NCBI RefSeq assembly: GCF_947507565.1
Contig: NC_089185.1
Location: 1,302,001-1,366,000 of the forward strand
Length of the DNA stretch: 64,000 nt
DNA from: Oscarella lobularis
Taxonomy: Eukaryota; Porifera; Homoscleromorpha; Homosclerophorida; Oscarellidae
Direction: 5' to 3'
Below, piece after piece: positions 21,882 through 35,100 of the stretch. The notes below the pieces were generated by a model. The model was not told the origin of the DNA and ran no database searches. It saw nothing but the letters and a program-made list of their open reading frames with translations. The translations under genes were made by a program, and so were the position numbers. Every line of letters begins with the position of its first letter. The first letter of the stretch is position 1.

Positions 21882-24800
21882 CTATAGTTGCTTATCCACC
21901 AACCAGATCATGATGTGCGATCTGTCTTTGCTTTTCCTACCTTGACCTTCTCCTTCCAAATTGATTTGCTCGTGTCTCGATCCGGTTCCAAAGCTGAGAA
22001 GAAGTGATCTCTTTGAATGAGATAGCGCTTCGTGCGCTTCGTCGGCGTTCTGATTCAGACGACGACGTCTCCAGAAGCGAGGCAACCATTGCCGATCGTC
22101 GGCGGCAACCGTGAAGGGAACGAGAACGCTGATGGTTCCAAGGTGAGCGTGAAGGAGTTGAGTCACTCGGTTGTCATTGACGACGAGGATGCAACCGTTC
22201 GCAGTACCAATGTAGAGCTGAGAGCCTTGAGACTGCAGAACAGAGATACAACCCTTCGGAGCTGTAGAGAAAGATTACGGAGTGCTTCGTAATTATTACC
22301 ACTTACCCGACGTGCTTCTTGCGCCTGATATATGATCTTAGAGAAATCGATTAGTATTAGCTTTGAATACACTGGTTACTGGTTGTGGTACCTTCAATAT
22401 AGTCCATCGAATTGATCGTCGAGTAAAGACGCTTCGTCGTCGATCTCCAGCCATAAACGACGGTCCCCGGTTGAATCGATCCCCACACGATCGTCTCGCC
22501 GGACGACTGATGAACGACGCTCAGACAATTGACCGAGCTCACGGAAAAATCGCGAAACGAATCCGGCTCCAATTCGACGTCGATGCACTGCAATTGCATT
22601 CCGTCGCTGCACCGGATCACGGCAATCTGGGCGTTCGACAAGCCGCACCACAAGTTGACGTTCTGAGCCGACTCGGATTTGGCGCCGCTGCCGCCGACGC
22701 CAACAATAGCGGCGCAGAAGAGTTGCTGATCCTCGTCCATATCGTAGACGAAAGTCGAAGCGTCGGCAAACGGGTCGCCGTTCTCCTTGGCAGCGGCCGC
22801 GATGAGACGTTCGCCTTTGACCGAAATGACGACGCCGTTGTTGAATAGAATGAAAGCTTGATCGAGCGGCGGAGGTCCGTAGAGGAGCTGTCGCAAATTG
22901 CCGAACTCGGACAAGTCGCCCGGAATGGCAAACGAACGAATCAGCGTCATTTCGTGCGGAAAACTCGACGCGGCGCCGTAGACGAAAAGGCGAGCGTCCA
23001 TCGAATGACTCACGGCGACAATGTGATTGTGAACGACGCACACGCTGCCGAGCAGATCCGACGTGGGAACGTCCTTATGCTTAGGAGACAAATATATTCG
23101 CTCTTTATCTGAATCAATCCACGGCTTCATCGACTCACCGTTATGCTTGCCTCGCTTTCTTGCGCGTCGTATTCGGCTCGGCACAGGCGGCTCTCGACGT
23201 TGGCGACGGCATCGGACTGGCGCGACGACCACCAGATCTCGTCGAAGAAGAGTTCCGCGTCGACGTTTTCGTCGCCGTCGTTCTCGGACGACGTCGCTTC
23301 CACCGCTTCCGGGCTATAGACGCACGCCGCCAAGACGTTCGTGTCGGCGGGCAATTGGACGATGTCGAGAAGACGAAGAAAATCGTCGCTACGAGCGATG
23401 CTTAGTATTCGCGGTGTGAGCGGGCGAGAGTCGTGCTGCTGGGCCCAGCACCGTTTCATCAGATCCAAAGCGCTGAGAGGATATTGAAATCTCTGCGTAG
23501 AAGAAGCGGCGCTATACCGTGGGCCCAGTCGTACTGTAATCTTCGGTGCTACCTTTTTAGGTAAAGATGGACGCTGACCTTTGCGAACCATGTTCTCTAC
23601 TTCCATTCGCATGTACTCGGAAAACGGATGTTTTAGACTCAAGACCTCGTACAGAAGCATGGCAAACGAATAGATGTCAACCTAGTGAAGAAACGCGGTT
23701 GAATTACTGAAGAAAAAGATACGATCGATTACGTGAATTCCGTAGTCTTCGTCGCCGCCGTAGAGAACGATTTCCGGCGCTTGAAATCCCTGCGTTCCGA
23801 CGTCGCCTTTGGCACGTCCGCGCGGATCGGCCGAACGACTGATACCAAAATCGGCCAACTTCACCTGAACGTCGAAATGCTGCGCCGTCGGCTCGGGAAA
23901 CTTCCAGACGAGCACATTGGCCGACTTCAAGTCACGATACACGATTCCCTTCTCGTGAAGATAACTCAGCCCTTCAGCAACCTGAAAAAAATGTCAAAAA
24001 AATGTTCATTAGCCCATTCGCACTAAGAGATGTTTCCAGTGTGAACGGGCATATATATATAATCTCAAAACCTGTATTATCAACTGTCGGAGTGGACGAG
24101 GATTGACGAGGCACTCGACGTCGCTATACTTTCTCAGGATGCTCTCGAGACTTCCTTTAGGGGCCCATTCGAGAACGAGACCGCACGGATCGAGACGAAT
24201 GCCGACGAGTCGAACGATGCGCGGATGATTGAGCTGCGCTAGGACGCTCACCTCTCGTCGCGTGTCGATGTACGACTTGTAGGCTTTCATTGAGATCGTC
24301 TCCCTCATGTCGTAATGCCTGACGTCGCTGCCCTCTTTCGCAAAGACGAGCTGCTCTTTTTGGATTTTCTTGATGGCCACCTCTTCGCGATTTTGAGCGT
24401 GCTGTTTTCCCTTTGATTCGTCAGACAGGAGGTCACATAATCATCGAAATGAAGGACAGGCAAAGGACTTACCTCGGGATAGTACCAACCCTTCAAGACG
24501 TCCGCATTGCTTTTATCGATTAACTCCCCTTCCTGAATTTGATCGGACGAGACGACCAGATTGACATTCAAGTCGTCAAACACCTAGAATAGAGATACAA
24601 AAAAAAAACTCCGAAGTACATTCACGCGTACATACCAAATCCGGAGCAACGTCGCCGACGTGCAAATCGCGGTGTCTCGGACAATTCATCATCTCCCCGG
24701 TCTGAGCTTTCCACGAGCACTCCTGCACGGTAAAGACGAAGCCGATCTCCTGAGTCGGCGTCTCCATTTTCATGCCGTCGACGCATTTCGTGCAGGCGAC

Positions 24801-27800
24801 GATTCGCGTGAGTCGAGGAATGCCCTCCGGCGTGCAGCCGCCGTTGGAAATCTCCTCGTACCAATCCTCGAGCAGGCCGTCGACCAAATCCACGGACGCC
24901 GACAGCAAAGCGGCCGTCATCGAGCCGTTGAACTCGCTCGCTCCGCCGCCCGATCGATCGTCGAGATCTTGATCGAGAGCGAGTTGCGCCGCGCAGACTT
25001 CAATCCAACGATACTTCTCTCGCGTCAGCACGTCCGGTTGACTTCCGTACATGCAGACGCTCAACGTGCCCTCGTTCTCCGTCGCTTTTGGGCCGAGAAT
25101 GCTTTCCTGACCCGGCAACACCTCCTTGATGGAGAGAATCAATTCCGAATTGGCTCTCAATTCGACGCCCGTTTTCCAATAGGACCACGTCAGCATGCAA
25201 GCCGACGGTCGATCGACTTTACCGTCGCGCAACTCGTTGCCACGCTCTCGAGTCACGACGGCCGCCGAGGCGAGTATGCGCGAGAATTCGGTCGACGATA
25301 GAAAGCGGGATATGACGCGCGGCCAAAATCCGCTCGGCACGTAGATTAGATAGTAGAAGCGAGTGACGAAGGACGAGCCGAGGAGCCAAATGCGAGACGC
25401 CTTTTCGTTTGTCGACGCTGTCGTTTTTGGATTGTACGGTTGAATGGAGAGAGCGCCGGCGTACGAGTCGGACAGTTTGGAGGGAACGAGAAGATAGTCT
25501 TTATCCAGGCCGACGGGCACGGCTACTTCGAATTTCGTCAGGAGGTTGATGTATTCGTCGCGAAACGCGAACATGGGGCCGGTGAATATGCGAGGCAAGT
25601 CGGCGTAGGAAAGCAAGCCTTTACGCGATGGCGAGAATAAGACGAGGGAAAGGGGGGGAAAAGGTACGATTTTTTACCGAAACGAATGGGATTGACGGCA
25701 TCGACTGTGACGACGTGAGCGAGAATGTCGCACAGCCACTGAGGATCGATGAAATAGAGATGGCGAAGAGACTGATCGTTGTAGTGAAGAAGAGTGCCTA
25801 GAGAGAAACAAGAGAGCGAAGATTCGCTATTTGAGAATAGCTTATTAAGATTTCTACTACTCACCGTTCTGATGAAGAAAATCAACGGCCTGAGCAAGTT
25901 CTTCTGGATCGCTTACAATATCGGCTACTCGATCCCTTAGAACAAAAGGTCGGTATGACTATGCAGTACCATAGGTACCTAAACCCGCATCTTACTTGAA
26001 ATCGTGATGAACGACGACGGGAATGTCTTTCCGCTGTCGACAAGTGATCGCTAATTCGACCACCCTATCCTCCAACTGCACGTACATTTGAGGAAGCAGC
26101 TGTTCCAGGAGCTTGAAGCGTTTCGCTCCTAGGATAGAAATGAGCGAAATCGTTGCACGCGAGGGAAAAGATATGAGATACCTCGCGTTTCCGCTATGTT
26201 TGCCGCTGTGTCGTAAATGAGTCGTCGCAGCCTGTCGACTCCTTCGCGCGTTTCGCAGCCGACGAACGCCACGGCAGTGACGTTCGGTAGGCCGCTCTCC
26301 GATTGGAGAAACGACGAGTGGCCGACCATGTACCTCTTGGCGACGCTGGCCCGAATACACTCTAGCCAATCTTTGCTCCGTCCTTTTCTCTTCACGTCGA
26401 TGTGAGAACCGACTAATATGACGGTGGCACCGGGCGCTCTCGCCTGTCAACAAATGCTTTCTGAGAGCGAAGAAATTTATGGGCGAAATTCGTCGACCTG
26501 AATGTTTCGAAGCCACGATTCCAATTCGTTTATGCCGTCGTCGCCGTTGTTGACGTTCCAAAGGACGAGATAAAGAGACCGCTTCGATAGGAAACACTGG
26601 TGAGTGGCATAATAGTCTTCCTGTAGAAGAGACATCATCATTTTTAGGCTCCTATGCACTATCATAGTAAATGGGAGTGCCTAGAACTCTGGAACGGTAC
26701 TGTATATGAACAGTACGCGTCAAAACTAACTAGAGCCGCTAGGGAGCACGAACCTGTCCGGCAAAATCCCACGTGAGAAATTCGATCTCAGGTGCGCGTT
26801 CTATGACTCTTTCAAAGAGTCCGGTTTTGAGGGGTTTTCCGTACTTCCAAACGCCCAAATCGACTCCGACCGTCGACATCTGTGTCTTCTTGGAATCTGA
26901 AACAGAACAATTATTTTTTCTATCTTACAAAAAAATTGCCCCTGGAAAAAAACCTTCCGTCGATTCTGACGCGTAGACGCCGTCTCGTCGTTTGTTGAAA
27001 TGCAGCAAGTCGTAGCTACCGTCGCAACCTTCCTTCAGGCGACGAATCACCGTCGATTTACCGCGCTCCTGTCGACCGACGACCATCAACTTCAAACGAC
27101 GATACTCTCTCGCTCTAGATGAAATGATTAGAGAGAGAAAAAAAAAGAGAAAAAAACCCCGACGCACTTATCTCGCTTCGAACGAAGATACAAGACAATG
27201 TTCTTGGTTCGCGATCGATCGACGTGCGTGGGAACGCATTCGAGCGCCTGATCGTCGACGTCGAGCCGATAGAGCGCGTTCATCAGTCCCATCTCGGACG
27301 GAAGATCGACAATGCCCTTGTTCCCTTTCAGTATCAATTCGCCGACGGGCAAGTTCCAGCAACTGTGCGGCACCTCTTTGAGGCAATTGAACGACGCGTC
27401 GAGAAGTTCGAGATTGGGAAAGAGATGTCGTTCGACGTTGGCGTGACCGTTCGTAAGTCCATTCGCGGAGTCCGCCGGAGAGCTCGCTCCCCCGGTGATG
27501 AGAGACCGATTGTCGTCGGCGACGATATCGGACTCGTCTTTCTTTTCAGCAAACTTCTCCACGTGCTTGTCGGTAAACGACAAAGGCACGTCTTCCAATT
27601 TATTTTCCGGCAATATAAGATAGTGAAGATTCGGAAGAATCGCGTGGCGTCGATGAGAGCAGCCGATCGTCGAAGGCGAGAGCAGCGCGCCCGTTTCGTC
27701 TTTGATGACACCGTAGCAGCGAGAGGCCTTTTCTGTGAACGCCGCCGCCGATATCGAAGTCTCCGCGTCGTTGTTGCGCATGGCCAAGTGATTGATGGAC

Positions 27801-30800
27801 AAGGGGTAATGGCACGGATAACCCAAGTCTTTGACGTAGTTGTCCGACATTTCGAGTCGTTCGAGTCGCTGGGCGAGACACGGCAATCCGACGGGCACCC
27901 GAGAAAGTTTGTTCCCGTTCAGGTAAAGTTGCTTGAGCGGCGACTTGTACGTTCGAAGACGACCCGATCCGGCGACGCCGCCGCCGCCGCCGCCGCCGCC
28001 GAGACGATCGTCGTCCTCGTCGTCGTCCTCGTCGTCATTGGAGCCTTTTCGGCTGCTCGAGGCGAGAATTCCCGAATGAATCGTTCCACTCGCCGTCACG
28101 GCGCGAGTTCGGAGAGAACTCGATATCGATGGAGTCCGCTTCGTCTTTCCTTTCGTACGAAAACCGCCGAGCGAGTCGCTGTATCGTCTCGGTAACGAAG
28201 TCGACGACGCGGCGGGATCGATCGTCGTCGAAACGAAAACGCTCTCGCTATCGTCAACGAGTGTCGGCAATTCCTCGAGATCGTTGTTCGATAGATTGAT
28301 TTCCTCCAGTGCCGGCGCCAGCCACATGTCGACGGGAAGCGAAGCGATTCGATTCTGCTGCGCTTTGACGCGCGCGAGACGCTCGACGCGAAACGCGTCC
28401 GACGGAAGCGATCGAAGGGCGTTCGAGCTCACGTTCAGCTCGGTCAGAGATTGGCAAGTCCAACGAAATTCCGGCGGCGACGCCGGCGGTGTCGTCGATT
28501 CGCTTTCCAAATCGCCGACGCCGTCGTCGCCGTCGATATAGAAAGCGGCGGCGGAAGCGGTCGCTTCCGCTGCCGTCGCCGCTGCCGCACTTCCAGACGG
28601 CAATTCCTCCAGACTATTAAAAGAAACGTCGAGGAATCGGAGATGGGGCAATTGAAATAATTCCAACGGCAGCTCGGTGAGACCGTTCTTTTTCAAATGG
28701 AGTCGCGTTATCACCGCCGGTTGAGTCAGACGTTGGCCGCGATCGACGTACTTCGTCGCCAAGTCGACCCACGTCGCTTTGAAGAAGTCCCGGCCGTCGC
28801 GTCGAACGTCGTTCCAAGCGGCGACGTATTCGATCGGCTGACTGCCGCCCGACTTGGACGCCGACGACGATTGATCTTCGCTGACGTTACGAAAGGCGAG
28901 CAAACACGCGACGAGTTCGTCGTCTTCGTGTCGAAGAGCGTGAGAAAAGGCGTCCGCCGCCGACGAATCGTTGGCGCCCAGTCGAAGGAGCAGATGCGCC
29001 AAATCGACGTCGTCCTTCACGCAGGCGTCGACGAAGCAATTGTCGGCCCGCTGTCGAACGTTCACGTCGGCCCCGGCGACGGCGAGTTGCTCGATGACGT
29101 CGAAGCAGCGCTTGCGACACGCCACGTGAAACGCCGTGCTCTTGTCCGCCGCTCGAACTTCCAAATCGAGAACGAGGTTCTCTCGCATGCGAGATAAAAC
29201 GGAATCGTTTTCCAACGACGACGACGACGACGACGACGACGAGACCTCGTGATCCACGTCGATTCGTAACAACGTCTCGACGTTCGATGGAGCGTGCTTC
29301 AAGAGAGAGCGCACGACGTTCGAATGCGCGTTGTGGCACGCGAGATGAAGTGCCGTCATTCCGTCAGCGTTGCAATAATTTACGTCGAGCGGTACGACGA
29401 CGTGTTCCGACGGAGGCGGACAGCCGCTCAGCAATTGGCCCGCGATCGCCTTGTAGGCGGCGACCTGCTTGGCGAGAAGATACTCGACGATTTCGTTGTG
29501 ACCGGACTCGCTGGCGAGAAGCAGAGCCGCGCTGGCCGTCGCGCCGTTCTGCGTGCACGCGACGAGCTCGACTACGAAATCGTTTTTGCCGTCTCGAGCG
29601 CAGATGTCCAAGGGAGTGTAGCCTGTGTCGCCTTCGAGTCGAAGATGAGCGCCGGCTGCGAGGAGACTTTGAACGGAAGGAAGTTGATTGGCCTCGCAGC
29701 TCCTAAGAAAACGGGTGGTGAACTTATTTGCTCTCGTAAGACTATGATCAAAGTATTGTGTAAAGTGATGTGCTTTCTACCGTCAAAAGTTTTAGCAACC
29801 CACGGAATTACTCAACTGTGCAGCGTGAGTTTGATTGGCCAGATCATTTATCTAGGTCCTCTACATATACTGTTAAAATTTTTTAGGCTCCTATGCATTA
29901 TCCTGATCTTTTACCAGTGATATTGCCTTGCGAACGCTAAGACTTTGTTGTTGCAAACGCAATTTACTCTATAGATGATCAAAACGTGAATACAGTCAGT
30001 GAAAAGCGAACTTTAAACTGAGGTCCCCTTTGAGGGCTCAGAGACGCGTTCTTTGACCGTTAAACGTTCAAAAAACTCGCCTCCGGTTACGTAGCACTTT
30101 TTTTAAAATGAAAAAAGATAGCGACACCTGACACAAACCCCACGGAAGACGGTGCTATGGAGGTTTATCCTGTATCAGAGTGCTTCACAGGAGTAGGGGA
30201 CTTGAGACTAGGAAGTCAAGTGAGGAAATTTGACCAGCCACCGGGCCACGTTTCCAACTCCCTTTTATCCTAGCCAACAACTGCTTCTGATAAGTATATA
30301 GAAATGCTGGGTATATATATACAGCCACGCGACTGGGATCACACGACTGCAGCTATGCACCGAAAAAAAAGTGCGTCGTTTGAATCGAGAACTCGGCCAT
30401 CGGCCGCAAATGCATTTCTGACTCTGAAAACGAACACGATTTTGAAAGAACGACAGCAAATGTTGATTACGAACGAAAGGCACGCCCTGTCACACTAATG
30501 ACGTCAATCGTGACGCAGTATGCGCGTCGCTGCTAAATCCTTTTATACGAGAAGTAGACGCGAAGAATTGACTGCGAAGTGCATTATAAGTCCATTTTAA
30601 AGACATTCAGACGCTATTTGAACGCAAAAAGCGAACCCACACGCTTGGTCAGCAAAATCAAGGCGTTATGCCGGCTCTATAACGGGCAGTTGAACGTGCG
30701 CTACACCAAGATCAGACAAACGCTCCAGAACGAAATATTTGACTGAGTACCGGCATTCCTGTTAATCTTCGACTAGCGGGCCAACAGAGCGGCGTTGGTC

Positions 30801-32105
30801 GGGGCTCTGCCAAAAATGCAGAAAAACGCAGGCCGGTTCTCGCGGATTATCTATTCGGAGAGCTCCAGAGGTGCCTAAAGCGTTTGTACTACATGTACTA
30901 TGCGAGACTATCGAATGCTTGGACCGAAAATCGTTAAGAAACGCCAAACGTACCTGTATAGTGCTGTATAGCCTGAATCATCTTTCATGTTAATTATATC
31001 TTCCGCTTCTTTTAGCAGTGTGCTAATGGAATCAACGTCGCCTTCCTCGCACAATCTTACCAATCCTTTTTATCGAAGAGAAATGAATGCGTGGAGCAAG
31101 TCTGCGTCCAATCGAAAGAAATGACGCTTACTTTGCAATTGAGACAGTTTTTCTTTTCGCTCCTTTTGAGCTCGTCGTTCGTCTGTTCTTCGCATATCGA
31201 AACGATGATATCATAAACTGGGTCTCTTTCCCGCTCACCGATAATTTCTTTCAGACATCGAAATACCTCCTCGTTTCCGGCTTCGTGGGCGCATTGAATG
31301 GGCGTCGATCCGGCGTCGTTCTTCGCGTCGATCGACGCGCCTCGTTCGATCAGCAATCGAACGCAACCGACGAGATCGCAGGCGCTATCCTCTCGATTGT
31401 CGCCGGACGCTGCCCGATGCAGCGGAGTCTTGGAAGAGAGGGGGAGGGACGGCAAACATAAAGTTTCAGTTCCAAGAAGAATCCACAAGCATAACGCAGA
31501 TCGCGAGATAAAAAAAGGTGACGACGAGCTCTAGACACTCTACTGACCCTCCGCGATAATACACACACGATCATATTCATTGACGAAAAAAAAATTCGCG
31601 CCCATGCGCCGCCTTTAGGACTGCCTTCTTATTGTTCTTACCGATCCGTCGTCAGCCGCCGCGTTGACAGTCGCTATAAGAAACGAGACAAGGTTACTCA
31701 ACGCCTCGTCACGATCTCTACACGAGTTCGTATTCGAATTTCCGGTTTCGCTATGAGCGTCCCGACTCCCGTGTGCATCGAAGCGTTATACGGTTTGCCT
31801 TTCAACTCGCGCGTTCCATTCGACGTCTTTCACTTGCCTTGATGGTCCAGGAGAACGCGTACGCAGTCCAAGTGACCGTAAGCGGCGGCATCGTGCAGGG
31901 GACGAAATCCTTTTGGGCCGGGCCTGTTCGCCGACGTGCCTCCAGCGAGAATTTCGCCAAGAAACAACGAGGCGTTCTCGAAGATGACTCCTGGAACGAT
32001 ATCGTCCAAATTGCCAGACGTATCGTCCATCGTTTCTTCGTGTTCGCGTTTGCCCGGATAAGGCGGGTGTTGGTGACGCGCTACTTTGGCGGGAAGATAA
32101 CACAT
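21882..32105 (-). CDS. LRRK: LRRK-family ROCO kinase
   Basis: A large multidomain protein with ankyrin repeats (exons 31838-32105, 31642-31673, about 31128-31460, 30955-31066 and the first part of the big exon 27170-29703), leucine-rich repeats (LTELPLELFQLPHLRFLDVS and later ones), a ROC GTPase domain (P-loop GRQERGKST near 27060, switch motif near 26600), a COR region (about 24600-26000), a Ser/Thr kinase domain (about 23130-24380) and a C-terminal propeller-like region ending MIWLVDKQL. The kinase keeps the VAIK-type Lys (MAIKKI), YRDLKSANVLVW, DFGISR and the APE motif. Ankyrin repeats ahead of the LRRs and the NVLVW stretch are closest to LRRK1. Low-complexity Ser, Gly and Asp runs lie near 29215 and 27980-28040. 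One exon joint (31128 to 31066) does not phase with GT-AG rules. The exact orthologue (LRRK1 or an invertebrate-specific LRRK) is not settled. Confidence 0.9.
29704..30954 (-). other. Long intron of the LRRK gene
   Basis: This 1.25 kb stretch is far longer than neighbouring introns. The flanking ankyrin exons join cleanly across it (GYTALYR to SCEANQ). It holds several AT-rich and low-information segments and a 22-base match to another LRRK intron (29883 and 26645 regions). I see no convincing coding sequence in either strand. Confidence 0.6.
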
Positions 32106-32188
32106 ATTGACTATATCAATTTCTAGATAAAGCAGTGCTGTTCCACAGTTTTATTGTACATGCTACTACACGATCACAACTAGTTGAG

Positions 32189-35100
32189 TTACCTTACTAA
32201 GGGCGGTTCTCCTTTGAGAGCAAGAAACTTGCTCAATTTAAAATCAAAATCTATGGGCCTTTCGGGCGGTTGAATGTACTCACCACTCATTATCTGCCCC
32301 AGGTACGATATCAACTGACAGTGCTCTTCAAAAGCGGCCAACTTCTTCTTGTACTTCATCCTTGTGTATTCACTGAGTTTAGGATTGAAAGCTAAATATT
32401 CCAATTCCAAAATCAAGAACCCGTCAACGAGAGCAAGGACACACCTTTCAAGTGATAGCCAACATACAAGAGAGCTGATTTTCTCGCGTCGACAAACGGG
32501 TGTTTCGGTTTCAAACAGCCAACGGCTGTCAATGCCTTGATGATTCTATCAGCGACTGCCTGCTCCATAAAGCCGAGCATAGGAAGCGACGCTACTGGAA
32601 CCAGTTGACGAATAGGAGGAAGTTTCTTAGGCAATTTCATGTCAGAGTACTTTTCAGGCAATCTAATAATACCCAAAAATAATTAAGTACACTCGATTTC
32701 ACGTAAAACGTTTCGATTACCGTAGAAACTTCTGAAGGCAGTCTTCAGTAGCAAAGCAGAACAATCGTTTTTTGTACTCCACAATCAAGTTCTCGTCGCC
32801 TGGAACCAAATGCTCGTATCTACATCCACTAACGCTAAACGCCAGTAAACAATATTTGAACCCTTCGTACCTCTTGCTTCCTTCGAGGTAGGTAACAGGA
32901 CAATATCCCTGCAATTCAATCTGCTTCGGAAACATTGCTTTGACGTCTCCAGCCGTTCGTCTTCTCGGCAGCAATTCTTTGTCGGGCAACTTCCGCGTCG
33001 CCCCGTCGCCGCAAAACTTCTCCGGAGTGGCGAAAAATAGATCCAAATCGCTGGCACTAGCCATACGGTAATACTTCCTCTGCCACTCGGCCGTGTAGTC
33101 GAGAGTGGCGTGAACAGAACAGTCGAAGAGTTCGCCGCGAGCGTTGAGGCTGACGGGGCAGTACTGGCCGTATTCGCCCAAGCCGGCGAGACATTCCTTG
33201 GGAGTGACACAGAGATCAGCGATGCAGGCAGCAAGGCCTAACGAAAACAATATATACAAAACTCACATACATACATGTAGAATGCATCTCTCACAAACCT
33301 TCGTTAATCCTGCGTAGATAGCGCTGTATAATCTTGACACTGTCGAGAGCGATTTCCCTGATAGAGGCCCACTGTTTCCATTTCGACTGAGTAGCGTCGA
33401 GACTGTGCCAATTCCTATGCGTCTTTCCGTACCAATTGCGGACGTCGCCGACCTGAGACATATAGCAGCCAAGACGGACGAGGTGAATGCTGTCACTGTC
33501 GTGCAACGGAAGAGTCCTTTAAGAAAAATAGTTATTTCAATGGCAAGGAGAACGCTGCTTTGTATGAGTTTTCATACTTTTTTGGATCGTCTCTGTCCTT
33601 TTTGCCGCGTCGTAGAACCTCCTGCTCGTTCACTTCGAGTTCAACAACTCTGACCGGTATAATCTTTCGTTTTGTCAGCAAATCGACTTGATTCTTGGTA
33701 CACGGAAAACCGTCCAATACGTATCTAATACACAGAAAAAATCAAGTCAGAAAGATGCCTAGTCATTTGCCTTACCCCCTCGTCTGGCACTGAATATCCA
33801 GCAGTCGAACGTAGACGGCTTGCATGGCGAGATCGTCAGGCACAACGCATCCCGACTGCAGATGCGATACGATCTGATTGCATAGGCCAGTGCTCGTCTG
33901 GCTCTCCAAAACAAATCGAATAGCCGAGCCGACGGACACGCGAACGCAGCCGTATTCTTCCTCAAACCTCTTTGCAACTAGGAGTAGGAAAGATTCCAAG
34001 TCGTTCTGCTAGCCTAGCCTCTCGACTTACGAGTGGTCTTTCCCGACTTCGGGGGCCCCAGAATGGCGACTCGAATAGGCACAATCGGTCCGGGCGCGTC
34101 GGCGTCCGCGTAGCGAACAGGATTGCGAGCAAACGTTTTCCTTGCCGCCGAATCGACCATGTAGTAGACGCGATCGCGGTAGATGATGGGATAGGACGCC
34201 TGCCCCGGCCCGTGCTGCGACTGAGCCACTTCGCCGCGCGACAAAGCGACAGGACAGCGACGACCCAAGTTCGACGGTTTCTTGTAGCCGGACTGGAGCA
34301 AGCTTCGCGCCGTCGTCGGATCCGTGATTATGCAACGCGAAAAGAGACTCTCGCGAAATTCGATTACGCTTTTCAACGACTTCTGGAGACTGTACAGAAT
34401 GATGCGCGGCTTTCGACTCGCGTTGATTCGAACGTGACGAACGCGATTATCGTCCAATATTTCCTATAAAGAAAGCGAACCTAAGACGATTTTTTTTTCT
34501 TATTGGGACATTCTTACCAAGATTTGGCCCACTCTTGAGCTCTCTTCGTCGAATGCTTCCGCGAGTTCGCCTTGAATTCTCGACATTGCGTCCTCCTCCG
34601 TTTCCTCCTCTTCTTCCTCTTCCTCTTCGTCTTCCTCTTCGGGCATTTCTTCTTCTAGAAACTCCTGCATGGCCACGTTTTCGTCGGGCAACTCGTCGGC
34701 GTCCTCGTCTTCAGAATCGTGCTCCGCTTCAAAGGCTCGCTAAAAAAAGAAGTCGATTCATTAAAGCGTTCGAAGAAGTCGTCAAACCTTTTTCGCTTCC
34801 CACTGTTCCCTGAATTGAGCGATCTTTTCCTCTTTCAATTTCTCTCTCGCTTCAGCCTATAAGAAGAAATCGGTTACAAAAAAAATCTGACTGAAACTCT
34901 GCCACGCATCTTACCCTTTCCTGTTGACGTTTCCTCTTCTCCTCCTCTCGCCTTTCGATCCGTCGATCGCGTCTCTTCCTCCAAGCGCGCGCCTTCTCAG
35001 GAAACAGCCGCTTCACGGCATCTCCCTCCTGCATGCTGAGAAGCACGGCGCAATCAGGATAGAAACCGGCATCGACGAGACCTTGAACGTCATCGGGCAG

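Noticed and set aside
22394-29920. Long ORFs on the plus strand and other minus frames across the LRRK gene
   Set aside because: They are Arg/Ser-rich shadows of the GC-rich coding frame; the ankyrin, LRR and kinase motifs are all in the minus frame I annotated.
30304-30498. Possible small gene in the long LRRK intron
   Set aside because: The 64-residue ORF has no features and lies in low-information sequence; evidence is too weak to list.
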